64,000 bases of DNA, taken from Desulfoferula mesophila (GTDB lineage: Bacteria > Desulfobacterota > Desulfarculia > Desulfarculales > Desulfarculaceae). Positions within the stretch are counted from its first letter, which is position 1. Each line of letters begins with the position of its first letter. The notes under the pieces were generated by a model. It was not told the origin of the DNA. It made no database searches and saw nothing but the letters and a program-made list of their open reading frames with translations. Shown here piece by piece: positions 8,197-16,337 of this stretch. The stretch lies in NCBI RefSeq assembly GCF_037076455.1, contig NZ_AP028679.1:449501-513500 (forward strand), in the 5' to 3' direction. The position numbers and the translations under genes were made by a program.

Positions 8197-8876
8197 ACCG
8201 CAAGCCTAGTAGCATCTCATACCCCACGCTGGCAGCCGCGCTGCTGCTTGTGGCCGGCATGGCCCTGTTGGCCGCCTGCGGCGGCAAGCCCACGGCGTAT
8301 GTGCAAAACTACATCTTCGCCTATCCCCCCCCGGCGCCGCAAAAAATCGAGCGCCTGCCCGTGGGGATCAAGGTGCAGCGTTTCGAGGCCCTGCCCCAGT
8401 TCTCCTCCCAGCGCATGTTCTACATTCCCGGCAATTACCGGATGGACCACTACGTGGATCGCCGCTGGCAAGGCTATCCCTCGGACATGGTGGCCGGGCT
8501 TTTGGCCCGGGACATGGCCGCCTCCCACATGTTCGCGGCGGTGTTTGGCCCGGTATCGCCCCAGACGCCCCGTTTCGACCTGACCGGCGGCTTGGTGCAA
8601 TGCTGGGAAGACGACCGGGCCGGAGGGCCGGAGGCCGTTTTGGAAGTGGAGATCGCCTTGCTGGACATTCAGCAGGGGCAAACGATAAAAAGGGTGCTGT
8701 TCCAAAAGAGATACAAGGCCACCCAGAAAATGGCCGCCAAAACGGCCGAAAGCCTGGCCCAGGCCATGAGCCAGGCCGTGGCCCGGATATCTCCCCAGGT
8801 GAGCCTGGACGTTTATCAAGCGGTCCAGCAGCGTTTGCGCGAAGGCGAGCCGCCCCTAAAAAAACCCATGCGCTAG
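8193..8876 (+). CDS. ABC-type transport auxiliary lipoprotein (Mla operon)
   Basis: A predicted outer-membrane lipoprotein partner of the MCE transporter, of the ABC_trans_aux/PqiC-like type. A signal peptide ending LLAAC gives a lipobox cysteine at about residue 29. The body has the family pattern of a strand pair (LPVGIKVQRFEALPQF) and a Tyr/Arg-rich segment (RMFYIPGNYRMDHYVDRRW), followed by a long helix near the C-terminus. The length is 227 residues. It overlaps mlaD by four bases (ATGA), so its translation is coupled. The window shows no MlaA or MlaC, so this lipoprotein may play the outer-membrane role. Confidence 0.82.
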   Translation: MNRKPSSISYPTLAAALLLVAGMALLAACGGKPTAYVQNYIFAYPPPAPQKIERLPVGIKVQRFEALPQFSSQRMFYIPGNYRMDHYVDRRWQGYPSDMVAGLLARDMAASHMFAAVFGPVSPQTPRFDLTGGLVQCWEDDRAGGPEAVLEVEIALLDIQQGQTIKRVLFQKRYKATQKMAAKTAESLAQAMSQAVARISPQVSLDVYQAVQQRLREGEPPLKKPMR

Positions 8877-8897
8877 CCGGGTGGCGCCGCTTGGGCG

Positions 8898-8926
8898 TTG
8901 ACTTGTCGGGGCGTTTCGGCTAGCGT
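8898..8926 (+). promoter_or_regulatory. Candidate sigma-70 promoter of the universal stress gene
   Basis: TTGACT (8898-8903), a 17-nt spacer and TAGCGT (8921-8926). The -35 matches five of six consensus bases, the -10 three of six. It lies 41 nt before the chosen start codon at 8968. Confidence 0.5.
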
Positions 8927-8967
8927 GGCCCAAGCCAGGCACAAAGGAAGAGGAGATGGAGGTTCAT

Positions 8968-9420
8968 ATGGCCCATATAAACAATATCCTGTACCCGGTG
9001 GACTTCACCGAGCACCACGCCAAAATATTGCCCATGGTGATAGAGATGGTGCAAAAACTCGGGGCCACCCTGCACACCCTGCACGTGGTGGAAGACCTGG
9101 GTCATTATGCCAGCTTCTACATCCCCCATCCTTCCCTGGACAAGATGGAGACCGATCTCAAGTCCGGCGCCCAGCGCAAGATGGAAGAGTTCGTGGCCAA
9201 GCATCTGGAGCCCCTGTCCGGGGTGACCTCCGACGTGATGGACGGCGACCCGGCCAGCCAGGTCATCAAGTACGCCGAGGAGCACGACATCGACCTGATC
9301 ATCACCGCCACCCACGGCCGCAAGGGCCTGGAGCATGCCATCTTCGGCAGCGTGGCCGAGAACATCGTGCGTAACTCGCCCGTGCCGGTGATGACCATCA
9401 ACCCCTACAAGATGAAATAA
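8968..9420 (+). CDS. Universal stress protein (UspA family)
   Basis: A single-domain 150-residue Usp with the alpha/beta fold. The N-terminal strand is NNILYPVDFTEH and the C-terminal nucleotide-binding loop is ATHGRKGLEHAIFGSVAENIVRNSPVPVMTI, which matches the G-x2-G-x9-G-S/T pattern of ATP-binding members. I chose the ATG at 8968 over the one at 8956 because GGAGG at 8958-8962 sits 5 nt upstream of it. The gene is monocistronic, with its own promoter and a strong terminator, as is usual for stress-induced usp genes. Confidence 0.92.
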   Translation: MAHINNILYPVDFTEHHAKILPMVIEMVQKLGATLHTLHVVEDLGHYASFYIPHPSLDKMETDLKSGAQRKMEEFVAKHLEPLSGVTSDVMDGDPASQVIKYAEEHDIDLIITATHGRKGLEHAIFGSVAENIVRNSPVPVMTINPYKMK

Positions 9421-9445
9421 CCGCCCGCCTCTGGCTGGTTTCGCG

Positions 9446-9475
9446 GCCCCCGCCCCCGGGCGGGGGCTCGGTTTT
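9446..9475 (+). terminator. Rho-independent terminator after the usp gene
   Basis: A GC-only hairpin (GCCCCCGCC at 9446-9454 with GGCGGGGGC at 9459-9467) followed by TCGGTTTT. It lies 26 nt after the usp stop. Confidence 0.8.
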
Positions 9476-9537
9476 GCGTGGACGCGGGGCCGTGCCGCCC
9501 CGCGCGCCGGCGCATGGGTTTGTCCGGTGTTCCGGCT

Positions 9538-10809
9538 TTAGGATTTCGTCGAGTTGAGGGGAAGGTCGCGGGAGAGGGAAAAGCAGAAACAGGCCCCCTT
9601 GGGCTGGGAGGTTTCCAGCCAGGCCTTGCCGCCGTGGCGGCGGGCGATCTCGCGCACGATGGCCAGCCCCAGGCCGGTGCCCTCGGTGCCCTGGGAGGTG
9701 TCGGCCCGCTTGAACAGGGTGAAGCACTTTTCCACCAGGTCTTCGGTGACCCCCACCCCGTCGTCGCTGACCTGCAACACGTGGAACCCCTCGTCCTGAC
9801 GGTGCAACACCCGCACCTTGCTCAGGCCCGGGCCGCCGTATTTCAGGGCGTTGTCCACCAGGTTGGTGACGGCCCGGACCAGGGCCCCCTGGTCGACCTT
9901 GAGCACCACCTCCTCGGCGGGCAGTTCCAAGACCACCCCCTGTTTTTCCAGGCGCTCGGCCATCTCCCCGGCCACCTCGTCCAACACCTCTTTCAGGCTC
10001 ACCTCGCTGAGATTCAGGGGCGCTTCCTTTACCCGGATGTAGGCGTTGACCTCCTGGGCCAGGTCCTCGATGCGCTGGGCCGCCTTTTCGATCTGGGTGA
10101 TGATGGCCCGGCCCTTTTCGTCCAGGTTGTGGCCGGCCCGCTGGGCCAGCATGCGGGCCAGGCCGTGCACCCCGGTGGCCGGGCTTTTCATGTCGTGGCA
10201 GGCGGTGTAGGCGAAAAACTGCACCGCCTCCTTTTGCTCGGCCATCTGGCGGGCCTGCTCGCTGAGGGCCTGGGCCTGCAGCACGCTTTCGGCGGTGGTG
10301 GCCACCAGGTTGCCCATGACCATGACCAGGTCGATGGAGGCCATCTCCAGGGGGATGATATCCTCGGCGGACAGGTTCATCACCCCGATCACCTGGTCGC
10401 GGGTGATGAGCGGCAGGCAGATGACCAGCTTGAAGCCCTTGGAGGACAACAGGGCCACCCGGTCGGTGTCATCCAGGTCTTCCACCCGCATGGCCAAAAA
10501 GCTGCGGGTGCGGGCGGCCTTGCTGGTGAAACCCACCCCGGCGGGCACCGTTTCCAGGCCCTCGGGGCTTAGCCCCCGGTGCACCACCAGGTGATAGCAA
10601 TCCTCATCGGGCGCGGCCATGTAAAGCCGTCCCGCGTTCACCCCCAATTGCTCCATGACCAGTTCCAGGGCTCCGCCCAGGAGGTCTTCCAAGTTGGTCC
10701 GGGTGCTCAGGTAGTTGCTGAGCTGCAACAGCACCGACAGCGCCCGGTTGCGCTCCCTTAGCTGGTTCTGGTCCAGGGGGACGGTTATGAGGCGCTGGTT
10801 GCGCAGCAC
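9538..10809 (-). CDS. Cytoplasmic GAF-domain sensor histidine kinase
   Basis: A 423-residue soluble histidine kinase. A GAF domain spans about residues 36-175, then a coiled linker, then the HisKA helix with phospho-acceptor H205 (FAYTACHDMKSP). The HATPase domain has its N box at NLVDNALKYG (316-325), G1 at DDGVG (349-353) and G2 at GTGLGLA (377-383). No membrane segment is present, so the signal is probably a cytoplasmic ligand or redox state sensed by GAF. No response regulator gene is adjacent, so it is an orphan kinase. The apparent start is GTG 10809 with AAGGA too close to it; the true start may differ slightly. Confidence 0.9.
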   Translation of the reverse strand: MLRNQRLITVPLDQNQLRERNRALSVLLQLSNYLSTRTNLEDLLGGALELVMEQLGVNAGRLYMAAPDEDCYHLVVHRGLSPEGLETVPAGVGFTSKAARTRSFLAMRVEDLDDTDRVALLSSKGFKLVICLPLITRDQVIGVMNLSAEDIIPLEMASIDLVMVMGNLVATTAESVLQAQALSEQARQMAEQKEAVQFFAYTACHDMKSPATGVHGLARMLAQRAGHNLDEKGRAIITQIEKAAQRIEDLAQEVNAYIRVKEAPLNLSEVSLKEVLDEVAGEMAERLEKQGVVLELPAEEVVLKVDQGALVRAVTNLVDNALKYGGPGLSKVRVLHRQDEGFHVLQVSDDGVGVTEDLVEKCFTLFKRADTSQGTEGTGLGLAIVREIARRHGGKAWLETSQPKGACFCFSLSRDLPLNSTKS

Positions 10810-10832
10810 TCCTTAGGCTCCTGTAGGACCAT

Positions 10833-10861
10833 TGAAAAGGCCCCGGGGAAACCCCGGGGCC
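10833..10861 (-). terminator. Rho-independent terminator of the 82-residue gene
   Basis: GGCCCCGGGG (10839-10848) pairs with 10852-10861 around an AAA loop. On the minus strand a TTTT run follows at 10838-10835. It lies 30 nt past the stop at 10891. Confidence 0.85.
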
Positions 10862-10890
10862 GAAAACCATTGCCTCGGGTCTTTGGATGC

Positions 10891-11139
10891 TTAGGCGTAG
10901 TACTCGAAGTTCTTGACGAATTGGCCGATCTGCACTCCCAGGTACACGCACTGGGTGCCTTCGATGCAGGCCAGGGCGTCTTTTTGGTCCAACAGGGTGT
11001 GCATTAGGTGGTCACCCTTGGAAAGCTTGATCACCCAGTAGTCGTTCTCCGGCTTGAACTCCAGGTCCAGATCCAGCTTGTGCTCGTTGATCTCCGGATA
11101 CATCTCTTTGAGTTTGGCGGCCAGGTCGTCTTTTTTCAT
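10891..11139 (-). CDS. Small conserved-looking hypothetical protein (82 aa)
   Basis: An 82-residue acidic protein. An N-terminal helix (KKDDLAAKLKEMYPEI) is followed by alternating strands (LDLDLEFKPENDYWVIKLSKG), a central DALACIEG segment with one cysteine, and a C-terminal FVKNFEYYA. The gene has a strong GGAGG 7 nt upstream of its ATG, its own terminator and its own -10 sequence, so it is real and probably well expressed. The fold suggests a small cytoplasmic binding or regulatory protein, but I recognise no family. Confidence 0.75.
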   Translation of the reverse strand: MKKDDLAAKLKEMYPEINEHKLDLDLEFKPENDYWVIKLSKGDHLMHTLLDQKDALACIEGTQCVYLGVQIGQFVKNFEYYA

Positions 11140-11170
11140 CGGGTTCCTCCCAAGCTAGGGCCAGGATTGA

Positions 11171-11247
11171 ATTTTAATGTGTCCACCCATGCTAAAAGTA
11201 TCCCGCCGAGGTGTCAATACACTATGCGCGGGTCGGGACGTTATAAT
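11171..11247. promoter_or_regulatory. Divergent promoter region with TATAAT (+) and TAAAAT (-)
   Basis: A perfect -10 hexamer TATAAT lies at 11242-11247 on the plus strand, 35 nt before the lipoprotein start at 11282. A TAAAAT -10 lies on the minus strand at 11176-11171, 32 nt before the start of the 82-residue gene. Neither has a good -35 at 16-18 nt, so activator dependence is possible. Confidence 0.5.
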
Positions 11248-11281
11248 GGGGGCAGCCGATATCTTCAGCGGGAGGTGGCGC

Positions 11282-11803
11282 ATGACCGGTGGGTTCGTGA
11301 AAAGTTTGGGAGCGCTATTGGTGGTGGCCTGCCTGGCCGCCGGGTGTGGCGTGGGCTACGCCCCCTCCGGCCTGGACCCCGCCCGCCTGGAAATAGCGGC
11401 CCAGGGCAGCATCACCCAGGAAGACATCAACCGGGCGGTGTTTCAGCAGGTGGGCTCCCTGCAAGACCAGCCCACCCTGTATCATTGGCTGGGCAAGCCC
11501 ACCTGGCAAGTGGAGGCCTTCATGTTGGGCAGCGCGGACGCCATCTGGGCGCTCAAGCCCCTGGAAGGACTGGCCAAACCGCAGGTGGGCATGGAGGCCC
11601 GCGGCGTGGCCGCCTTTGAGGCGCCCAGCGGCAAAAACCACTACCGCATCACCTGGGCCTGCGTGGTCACCCACTATTGGGACGAGGGGGGCACCTGGCA
11701 GGAGCCGGTGTACGTCTACCTGCGGCAACAAGAAGTTACCCTGGAGTTGGCGCCAGGGCAGGTGCTCAGAATTTCGCCTTTTACCAACGAGAAGGGTAAG
11801 TGA
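11282..11803 (+). CDS. Hypothetical lipoprotein
   Basis: A 173-residue protein with a type II signal peptide (VVACLAAGC, lipobox cysteine near residue 21), so it should be anchored in the outer or inner membrane facing the periplasm. The mature part contains a helix and strand mix with LYHWLGKPTWQVEAFMLGS and a final strand-rich region. I recognise no family. I start at ATG 11282 because GGGAGG lies 7 nt before it and the signal peptide begins there. Its TGA overlaps the next gene's GTG by four bases, so the two lipoproteins are translationally coupled and may work together. Confidence 0.8.
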   Translation: MTGGFVKSLGALLVVACLAAGCGVGYAPSGLDPARLEIAAQGSITQEDINRAVFQQVGSLQDQPTLYHWLGKPTWQVEAFMLGSADAIWALKPLEGLAKPQVGMEARGVAAFEAPSGKNHYRITWACVVTHYWDEGGTWQEPVYVYLRQQEVTLELAPGQVLRISPFTNEKGK

Positions 11804-12600
11804 AAGCGGCCCTGGGGCTGGTTTTGCTGGGGTTTACTATGCTGGGTTGCGACAACTTCATAGACTGGCAGGTGTTTTTCCCGCAGCGCAAACACGAGGC
11901 CCAGCCGGCCGACTTCGGGCTGGCCTGCCGGGAGGTGAACGTCACCACCGCCGACGGGGTGAGCCTGCACGGCTGGCACCTGCCCGCGCCGGGGGCGGTG
12001 AACCTGCTGCTCTTTTGCCACGGCAACGCGGGTAACATCTCCCACCGCCTGGACAATCTGCAACGGCTGCACCGGGCGGGGATCGCGGTGTTCATCTTCG
12101 ATTACCGGGGGTTCGGGCGAAGCCAGGGCAAGCCCAGCGAAGCGGGCATGTACCAAGACGCCGAGGCGGCCTGGCTCTGGGCCCGGGAACAGGCCGAGAG
12201 CCAGGGCGGCCGGGTGGTGATCTTCGGCCGTTCCCTGGGCGGGGTGGCCGCGACCTATCTGGCCGCCGGGCATCAACCGGCCGGGCTGATCCTGGAGTCC
12301 ACCTTCACCAACCTGGGGGCCATGGCCAAGAGCCTCCTACCCCTGCCCGGCCTGGAGGGCTGGCTCAAGGGCCGCTACAACAACCTGGACCGGGCCCCCT
12401 CGGTGGGCTGCCCGGTGCTCATGCTGCACGGCGACCGCGACCGCACCGTGCCCTATCGCCTGGGGCAAAAGCTGTTCGAGGCCCTGCCCCAGCCCAAACG
12501 CTTCATAACCCTGCCTGGGGCGGGCCACGAAAACACCTATGTGGTCGGCGGACCGGCCTATTTCGACCGCTTGGCCCGGTTTGTAAACGAACCCGGCTAA
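11800..12600 (+). CDS. Lipoprotein-like alpha/beta hydrolase (BEM46/ABHD13 type)
   Basis: A serine hydrolase with the alpha/beta fold. The oxyanion HGNAGN motif is at residues 74-79, the nucleophile elbow is GRSLGG with S145, the acid is D212 or D214 in HGDRDRTVP, and the catalytic His is H243 in GAGHENTY. The N-terminus MKAALGLVLLGFTMLGC looks like a lipoprotein signal with C17, so the enzyme would be periplasmic and membrane-tethered. It begins with GTG 11800, overlapping the preceding lipoprotein stop. The pattern matches the BEM46-like family, whose substrates are mostly unknown. The gene converges on the isochorismatase gene with a 4-base overlap. Confidence 0.88.
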   Translation: MKAALGLVLLGFTMLGCDNFIDWQVFFPQRKHEAQPADFGLACREVNVTTADGVSLHGWHLPAPGAVNLLLFCHGNAGNISHRLDNLQRLHRAGIAVFIFDYRGFGRSQGKPSEAGMYQDAEAAWLWAREQAESQGGRVVIFGRSLGGVAATYLAAGHQPAGLILESTFTNLGAMAKSLLPLPGLEGWLKGRYNNLDRAPSVGCPVLMLHGDRDRTVPYRLGQKLFEALPQPKRFITLPGAGHENTYVVGGPAYFDRLARFVNEPG

Positions 12601-13169
12601 GGCTCTTCCTTGACCAGGGGTAGCACGGCCCGGAACTCCTCGGTGCCCGCCTGGCCCAGCAACTCGTACATGAACATCTCGGTGGAGCTGATCACCGCCC
12701 CGGCCTGCTCCAGCCGCCTAAGGGCCACCTCCCGGTTGGGCAGGTAGCGCGAGGCTACCGCGTCGGAGATGACGTGCACCTCGTGGCCCACCAGGGCGCT
12801 GAGGGCGGTCTGAGCCACGCAGATGTGGCTCTCGATGCCCGCGAAGACCAGCACCGGCTTTTGCTGCTCCCACAGCTTTTCCTGGAAGGGGCCGCAGGCG
12901 AAGCAGTCGAAGGTGATCTTTTCCACCGGGGTGGTGGCGTGGGGCAGCACCGAGGCGATCTCCTCGATGGTCGGGCCCAGGTTCTTCTGCTCGCTGACCA
13001 CCACCGGCAGGTTCATGATGCGCGCGAAGCGAGCCAGGCGCGACACGTTGGCCACCAGCCGCTCCTGGTCGTCCATCACCGGCACCAGCTTCTGCTGCAT
13101 GTCGATGATCACCAGCAGGCACTGCTCGGGCGTGAGCAGGGCGGGCGGTTTTCTCAAATCATGTTCCAT
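12597..13169 (-). CDS. Isochorismatase-family cysteine hydrolase
   Basis: A 190-residue hydrolase of the isochorismatase/nicotinamidase superfamily. The catalytic triad is visible: D23 in VIIDMQQKL, K84 in VEKITFDCF and C117 in GIESHICV, with a cis-peptide region just before the cysteine. Similar stand-alone proteins (YcaC-like) have unknown amide or ester substrates. I prefer the ATG at 13169 because GAGGG lies 9 nt upstream; an ATG at 13178 has no spacing from it. It is encoded downstream of the glutamate dehydrogenase gene, but 61 nt lie after it and the two are not coupled. Confidence 0.88.
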   Translation of the reverse strand: MEHDLRKPPALLTPEQCLLVIIDMQQKLVPVMDDQERLVANVSRLARFARIMNLPVVVSEQKNLGPTIEEIASVLPHATTPVEKITFDCFACGPFQEKLWEQQKPVLVFAGIESHICVAQTALSALVGHEVHVISDAVASRYLPNREVALRRLEQAGAVISSTEMFMYELLGQAGTEEFRAVLPLVKEEP

Positions 13170-13230
13170 GTCTTCCATCCCTCAATCTTTACTACGTCCC
13201 GTTGCCCTCGCTATCCGAATCCAAGCCCGG

Positions 13231-14496
13231 CTAGGGGTAGATGCCCCGGAGCTTGGTGGCCTCGGCCACCCGATTCACGCCCAGGATCATGGCCGCGGTG
13301 CGCAGGCTGACCTTCTTTTCCCCGGCGATGGCCAGCACCTCGTCCATGGCCTTGCCCATTATCTCTTCCAGGCGCTGGCCGATCTGCTCCTCGCTCCACA
13401 GGAGGTTTTGCAGGTTCTGCACCCACTCGAAGTAGCTGACCGTCACCCCCCCGGCGTTGGCCAGGATGTCGGGCACCACCAGCACCCCCTTGTCCGCGAG
13501 GATGGCGTCGGCCTCCGGGGTGGTGGGCCCGTTGGCCCCTTCCACCACCAACCCGGCCCGCACCTTGGCCGCGTTGGCCTCGGTGAGCACCCCTTCCATG
13601 GCGCAGGGTGCCAACAGGTCCACCTTTAGTTCCAACAGCTCCTCGTTGCTGATGTCCTCGGCGGCCACCTCGCGGCCCAGCAGGCAGGAGTACTGGTTCT
13701 TGCAGGCCAGGGCCTTGGCGCTGCTCACCCCCTGGGGATTGTAGACCCCGCCGCCAGAGTCGCTCATGGCCACCACCTTGGCTCCGGCCCTCTCGAAATA
13801 GCGGGCCGCCACCCCGCCCACGTTGCCCGAGCCCTGGATGGCCACGGTCATGTTCTCCAGCTCCCGGCCCAGATGGCGGGCCGCCCGCGCCGCGGCGATG
13901 ACCACCCCGCGGCCGGTGGCCTCGAAACGCCCCAAGCTGCCCCCCAGCTCCAGGGGCTTGCCGGTTACCACCCCCGGCGTGGTCTGGCCCTTGATCATGG
14001 AGTAGGTGTCCATGATCCAGGCCATCTCCTGGGGCCCGGTGTACACGTCCGGGGCCGGGATGTCGCGCTCCGGGCCGATGATGGAGGCGATGCTCCAGGT
14101 GAAGCGCCGGGTGAGCCGCTCCACCTCGCCGCGGGACATCTTTTTGGGGTTGCATTGCACCGAGCCCTTGGCCCCGCCAAAGGGGATGTTGACCACGGCG
14201 GCCTTCCAGGTCATCCACATGGCCAGGGCGCGCACCTCGCCCAGGTCGGTATCCGGGTGGTAGCGCAGGCCTCCCTTGAAGGGGCCGCGCACGTCGTTGT
14301 GCTGCACCCGATAGCCGGTGAACATTTTCAGGGTCCCATCGTCCATCTTCACCGGGAAGTTAACGGTGACCTCCCGTTCGGTCAGGCGCAGGCGCTCCAA
14401 CAAGCCGGGGTCGATGTCCAGGTGGGCGGCGGCGTCGTCCAGTTGGCGACAGGCCATGGCATAGGAATCCAGCGGTGTGCTTTGCGACGGGCTCAT
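13231..14496 (-). CDS. gdhA: Glutamate dehydrogenase (Glu/Leu/Phe/Val dehydrogenase family)
   Basis: An NAD(P)-dependent glutamate dehydrogenase interconverting glutamate and 2-oxoglutarate plus ammonia in the cytoplasm. The 421 residues match the hexameric short form. The substrate-binding region has KGGLRYHP (K74 onward) and the signature PFGGAKGSV with catalytic K110. The Rossmann dinucleotide loop is GSGNVG at 222-227. The start is ATG 14496 with AGGGAGAG upstream. A short inverted repeat overlapping a -10-like TATAAC lies 30 nt upstream and could carry regulation. Confidence 0.93.
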   Translation of the reverse strand: MSPSQSTPLDSYAMACRQLDDAAAHLDIDPGLLERLRLTEREVTVNFPVKMDDGTLKMFTGYRVQHNDVRGPFKGGLRYHPDTDLGEVRALAMWMTWKAAVVNIPFGGAKGSVQCNPKKMSRGEVERLTRRFTWSIASIIGPERDIPAPDVYTGPQEMAWIMDTYSMIKGQTTPGVVTGKPLELGGSLGRFEATGRGVVIAAARAARHLGRELENMTVAIQGSGNVGGVAARYFERAGAKVVAMSDSGGGVYNPQGVSSAKALACKNQYSCLLGREVAAEDISNEELLELKVDLLAPCAMEGVLTEANAAKVRAGLVVEGANGPTTPEADAILADKGVLVVPDILANAGGVTVSYFEWVQNLQNLLWSEEQIGQRLEEIMGKAMDEVLAIAGEKKVSLRTAAMILGVNRVAEATKLRGIYP

Positions 14497-14525
14497 GATG
14501 CTCTCCCTGAAAGGCAAGGTTGATC

Positions 14526-14538
14526 CTCGTTATACGAG
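14526..14538 (-). promoter_or_regulatory. Small palindrome overlapping the likely gdhA -10
   Basis: CTCGT-TAT-ACGAG (14526-14538) is a 5-bp inverted repeat. On the minus strand it contains TATAAC (14534-14529), a five-of-six -10 match. No good -35 is present. Confidence 0.35.
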
Positions 14539-14631
14539 TTTGATTTTAGCAGATGCGGGCCGGGAGCATTGCTACCCATGATTATCTGCTCTAAGGTGAT
14601 GGAGGGGGCCATATTTTGACCGGGAGAGGCG

Positions 14632-15273
14632 ATGCGGGCCGTGAATCTAAAGCCCAAGCGGCAGAACTGGGCCGCCCTGGGGGCCATGGCGGCCCTGGCC
14701 GCCCTGCTGTTCGCCTGGGCTTTCGGCTGGTCCGGCGGCAACTTCTGGCTCAAGATCACGGCCACGGCCCTGATCCTCACCATCGCCTCCCTGTTCCTGC
14801 GGCCCCCGGCGCCCGGCGGCCTAGCCTTCCGGCCGCGAGATGCGGCCTGGGGCCTCATCTCGGCCGCGGTCCTGTGGCTCATCTTCTGGCTGGCCAAGCT
14901 GGCCGTCGCTTGGCTGTTCCCCGCCCTGGCCGCCCAGGTGGGGGCCATCTACGCCAAGGCCCAGGGCACCCCCTCCTGGCTCATCGCCCTGCTGCTGTTT
15001 TTCATCATCGGGCCCTGCGAGGAACTGTTCTGGCGGCGCTACCTGCAGGGCGGGCTCATGGAGCGCCTGGGGCCGCTCAAGGGCTGGCTGGCCGCCACCG
15101 GGCTCTACACCCTGGTGCACCTGCCCTCGCTCAACCTGATGCTCATGGGCGCGGCCGCCGTGGCCGGGGGGTTCTGGGGCCTGCTCTATTGGCGCCTGGG
15201 GCGCATCCCGCCGGTGATCGTCTCCCACGCCGTGTGGACTACCACCGCCTTTGTCCTCTTGCCCATCCCCTAG
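14632..15273 (+). CDS. CPBP-family intramembrane metalloprotease
   Basis: A polytopic membrane protein of the CAAX-protease/bacteriocin-processing (CPBP, ABI) family. The catalytic motifs are EELFWRR (E130, E131, R135), a His in LVHLPSLN (H163) and a His in VSHAVW (H199). About five or six membrane helices span its 213 residues. The start ATG has GGGAGAGG upstream. Members process prenylated proteins, or peptides, or act in self-immunity to bacteriocins; which role applies here is unknown. A palindromic element (copy B) starts 4 nt after its stop. Confidence 0.85.
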   Translation: MRAVNLKPKRQNWAALGAMAALAALLFAWAFGWSGGNFWLKITATALILTIASLFLRPPAPGGLAFRPRDAAWGLISAAVLWLIFWLAKLAVAWLFPALAAQVGAIYAKAQGTPSWLIALLLFFIIGPCEELFWRRYLQGGLMERLGPLKGWLAATGLYTLVHLPSLNLMLMGAAAVAGGFWGLLYWRLGRIPPVIVSHAVWTTTAFVLLPIP

Positions 15274-15277
15274 CCTG

Positions 15278-15491
15278 CGGCTTCGCCAGGAAGCGCCATG
15301 CTGCGCCCACGGCATCGCTTAGACCTCGGCGTATTGGCAATACGCCTGCGGTCTGCGCTCGCCCGGCGTGCCTCCGGTGGCAAAGCGGGTCGGGCAGGCT
15401 GCTGCCTCCACCAAAGGTTGTGGCTCCCGTTGACACGCTTTGGCAGCCCAAGCCTTGGGACGCCTGGCCTGACCCTCCCTGGCTGTGCCGG
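15278..15491 (+). repeat. Palindromic intergenic element, copy B (with internal insertion)
   Basis: The left arm is CGGCTTCGCCAGG, the apical stem is GGCGTAT (15328-15334) with ATACGCC (15340-15346), and the right arm ends CCCTGGCTGTGCCGG. It is about 90 bp longer than the other copies. The extra sequence, about 15378-15465, lies in the 3' half and has its own weak inverted repeats, such as CAAAGCG (15381-15387) with CGCTTTG (15436-15442). The polarity is the same as the other copies. Confidence 0.8.
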
Positions 15492-15524
15492 TTAAGGGCG
15501 CGAGTCGCGCTTGGTTGATGCGGG

Positions 15525-15905
15525 CTAGCCCAGCAGGTCGTGGCCGTAGGAGTTGTCGATGACGCAGCGCCAGTCGCCCGCCGCGTCCTTTTTAAAGACA
15601 TAGGTGGCTTTGCGCTGGGCGGGGGGATGGCCCGGGGCGCGAACCAGGGTCTTGGCCAGCGCCAGGGCGGTGTCGCCCGTGGCCAGGACCTCCAGGCCCG
15701 CCTGCCTCACCTCCAGGCCGTGGCCGAAGTATTGGGCTATGGCCTCGAAGGCCTGGCGGATCCGCTCTTTGCCCACGGCGTTCCTGCCCGGTTGGACCAC
15801 CAAAACGGCGTCTTCGGCATAAAACTCCATCAGGGAATCGAAGTCTTCCCGGTTGATGGCCGCGTCCGCCTGGGCGATGAGCTTTTCCACCGGGTGAGGG
15901 GACAT
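15525..15905 (-). CDS. SnoaL/NTF2-like (DUF4440-type) protein
   Basis: A 126-residue single-domain protein with the cystatin-like NTF2 fold. The N-terminal helix pair is EKLIAQADAAINREDFDSLMEFYAEDAVLV, then GRNAVGKERIRQAFEAI, and the closing strands include DWRCVIDNSYG. This is the pattern of the DUF4440/SnoaL_3 ketosteroid-isomerase-like group, many of which are enzymes or ligand-binding proteins of unknown substrate. I start at ATG 15905 with GGGAG 8 nt upstream. The next minus-strand gene upstream (FmdB type) ends 56 nt away, so they may share a transcript. Confidence 0.8.
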   Translation of the reverse strand: MSPHPVEKLIAQADAAINREDFDSLMEFYAEDAVLVVQPGRNAVGKERIRQAFEAIAQYFGHGLEVRQAGLEVLATGDTALALAKTLVRAPGHPPAQRKATYVFKKDAAGDWRCVIDNSYGHDLLG

Positions 15906-15961
15906 GGGCCTGACTCCCAAACCTTATTTGGCGCAGGGCTGGAAAACGGTGGGTTCGGCGT

Positions 15962-16213
15962 CTAGTCGATGCCGGGGAGGGTGATGGTGCCGCAGTTGCC
16001 CGCGTTGGCGCAGGAGCGGTTCTCCACGGTGGGGCCGCTGGCGGAAGGGGCGTTCTTGGAACCGTGCACCACCGAGGCGCAGGTGCTCATAACCCGGCTG
16101 ATCTCCCCGCCGCCGCAAGAGGGGCATTTGATCTCCACCAGCTCACCGGAGGTCATGGCCAAGTGCTCGAAAACGCTCTGGCAGGATTCGCAACGAAACT
16201 CGTAAATGGGCAT
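15962..16213 (-). CDS. FmdB-family zinc-ribbon protein
   Basis: An 83-residue protein opening MPIYEFRCESCQSVFE, the hallmark of the FmdB/CxxC_CXXC_SSSS family. Two CxxC pairs (C8/C11 and C31/C34) form a zinc ribbon. A Ser/Ala-rich tail contains two more cysteines. FmdB was named from a proposed regulator of formamidase genes in Methylophilus; the general role is unknown, possibly nucleic-acid or protein binding. The start is ATG 16213. It diverges from the exonuclease gene, with the promoters sharing about 120 bp. Confidence 0.85.
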   Translation of the reverse strand: MPIYEFRCESCQSVFEHLAMTSGELVEIKCPSCGGGEISRVMSTCASVVHGSKNAPSASGPTVENRSCANAGNCGTITLPGID

Positions 16214-16337
16214 GCTCCACCTCTCCGGGGCCGGGATTCATCATGGGAACCACTAGTCTATACCGCCCGCCCGGGCCTGGCAAGGCGTGGCGGCCATGCT
16301 AAGATGGAGCCGTAACCCCCGCAAGGAGAAGCGCCGC

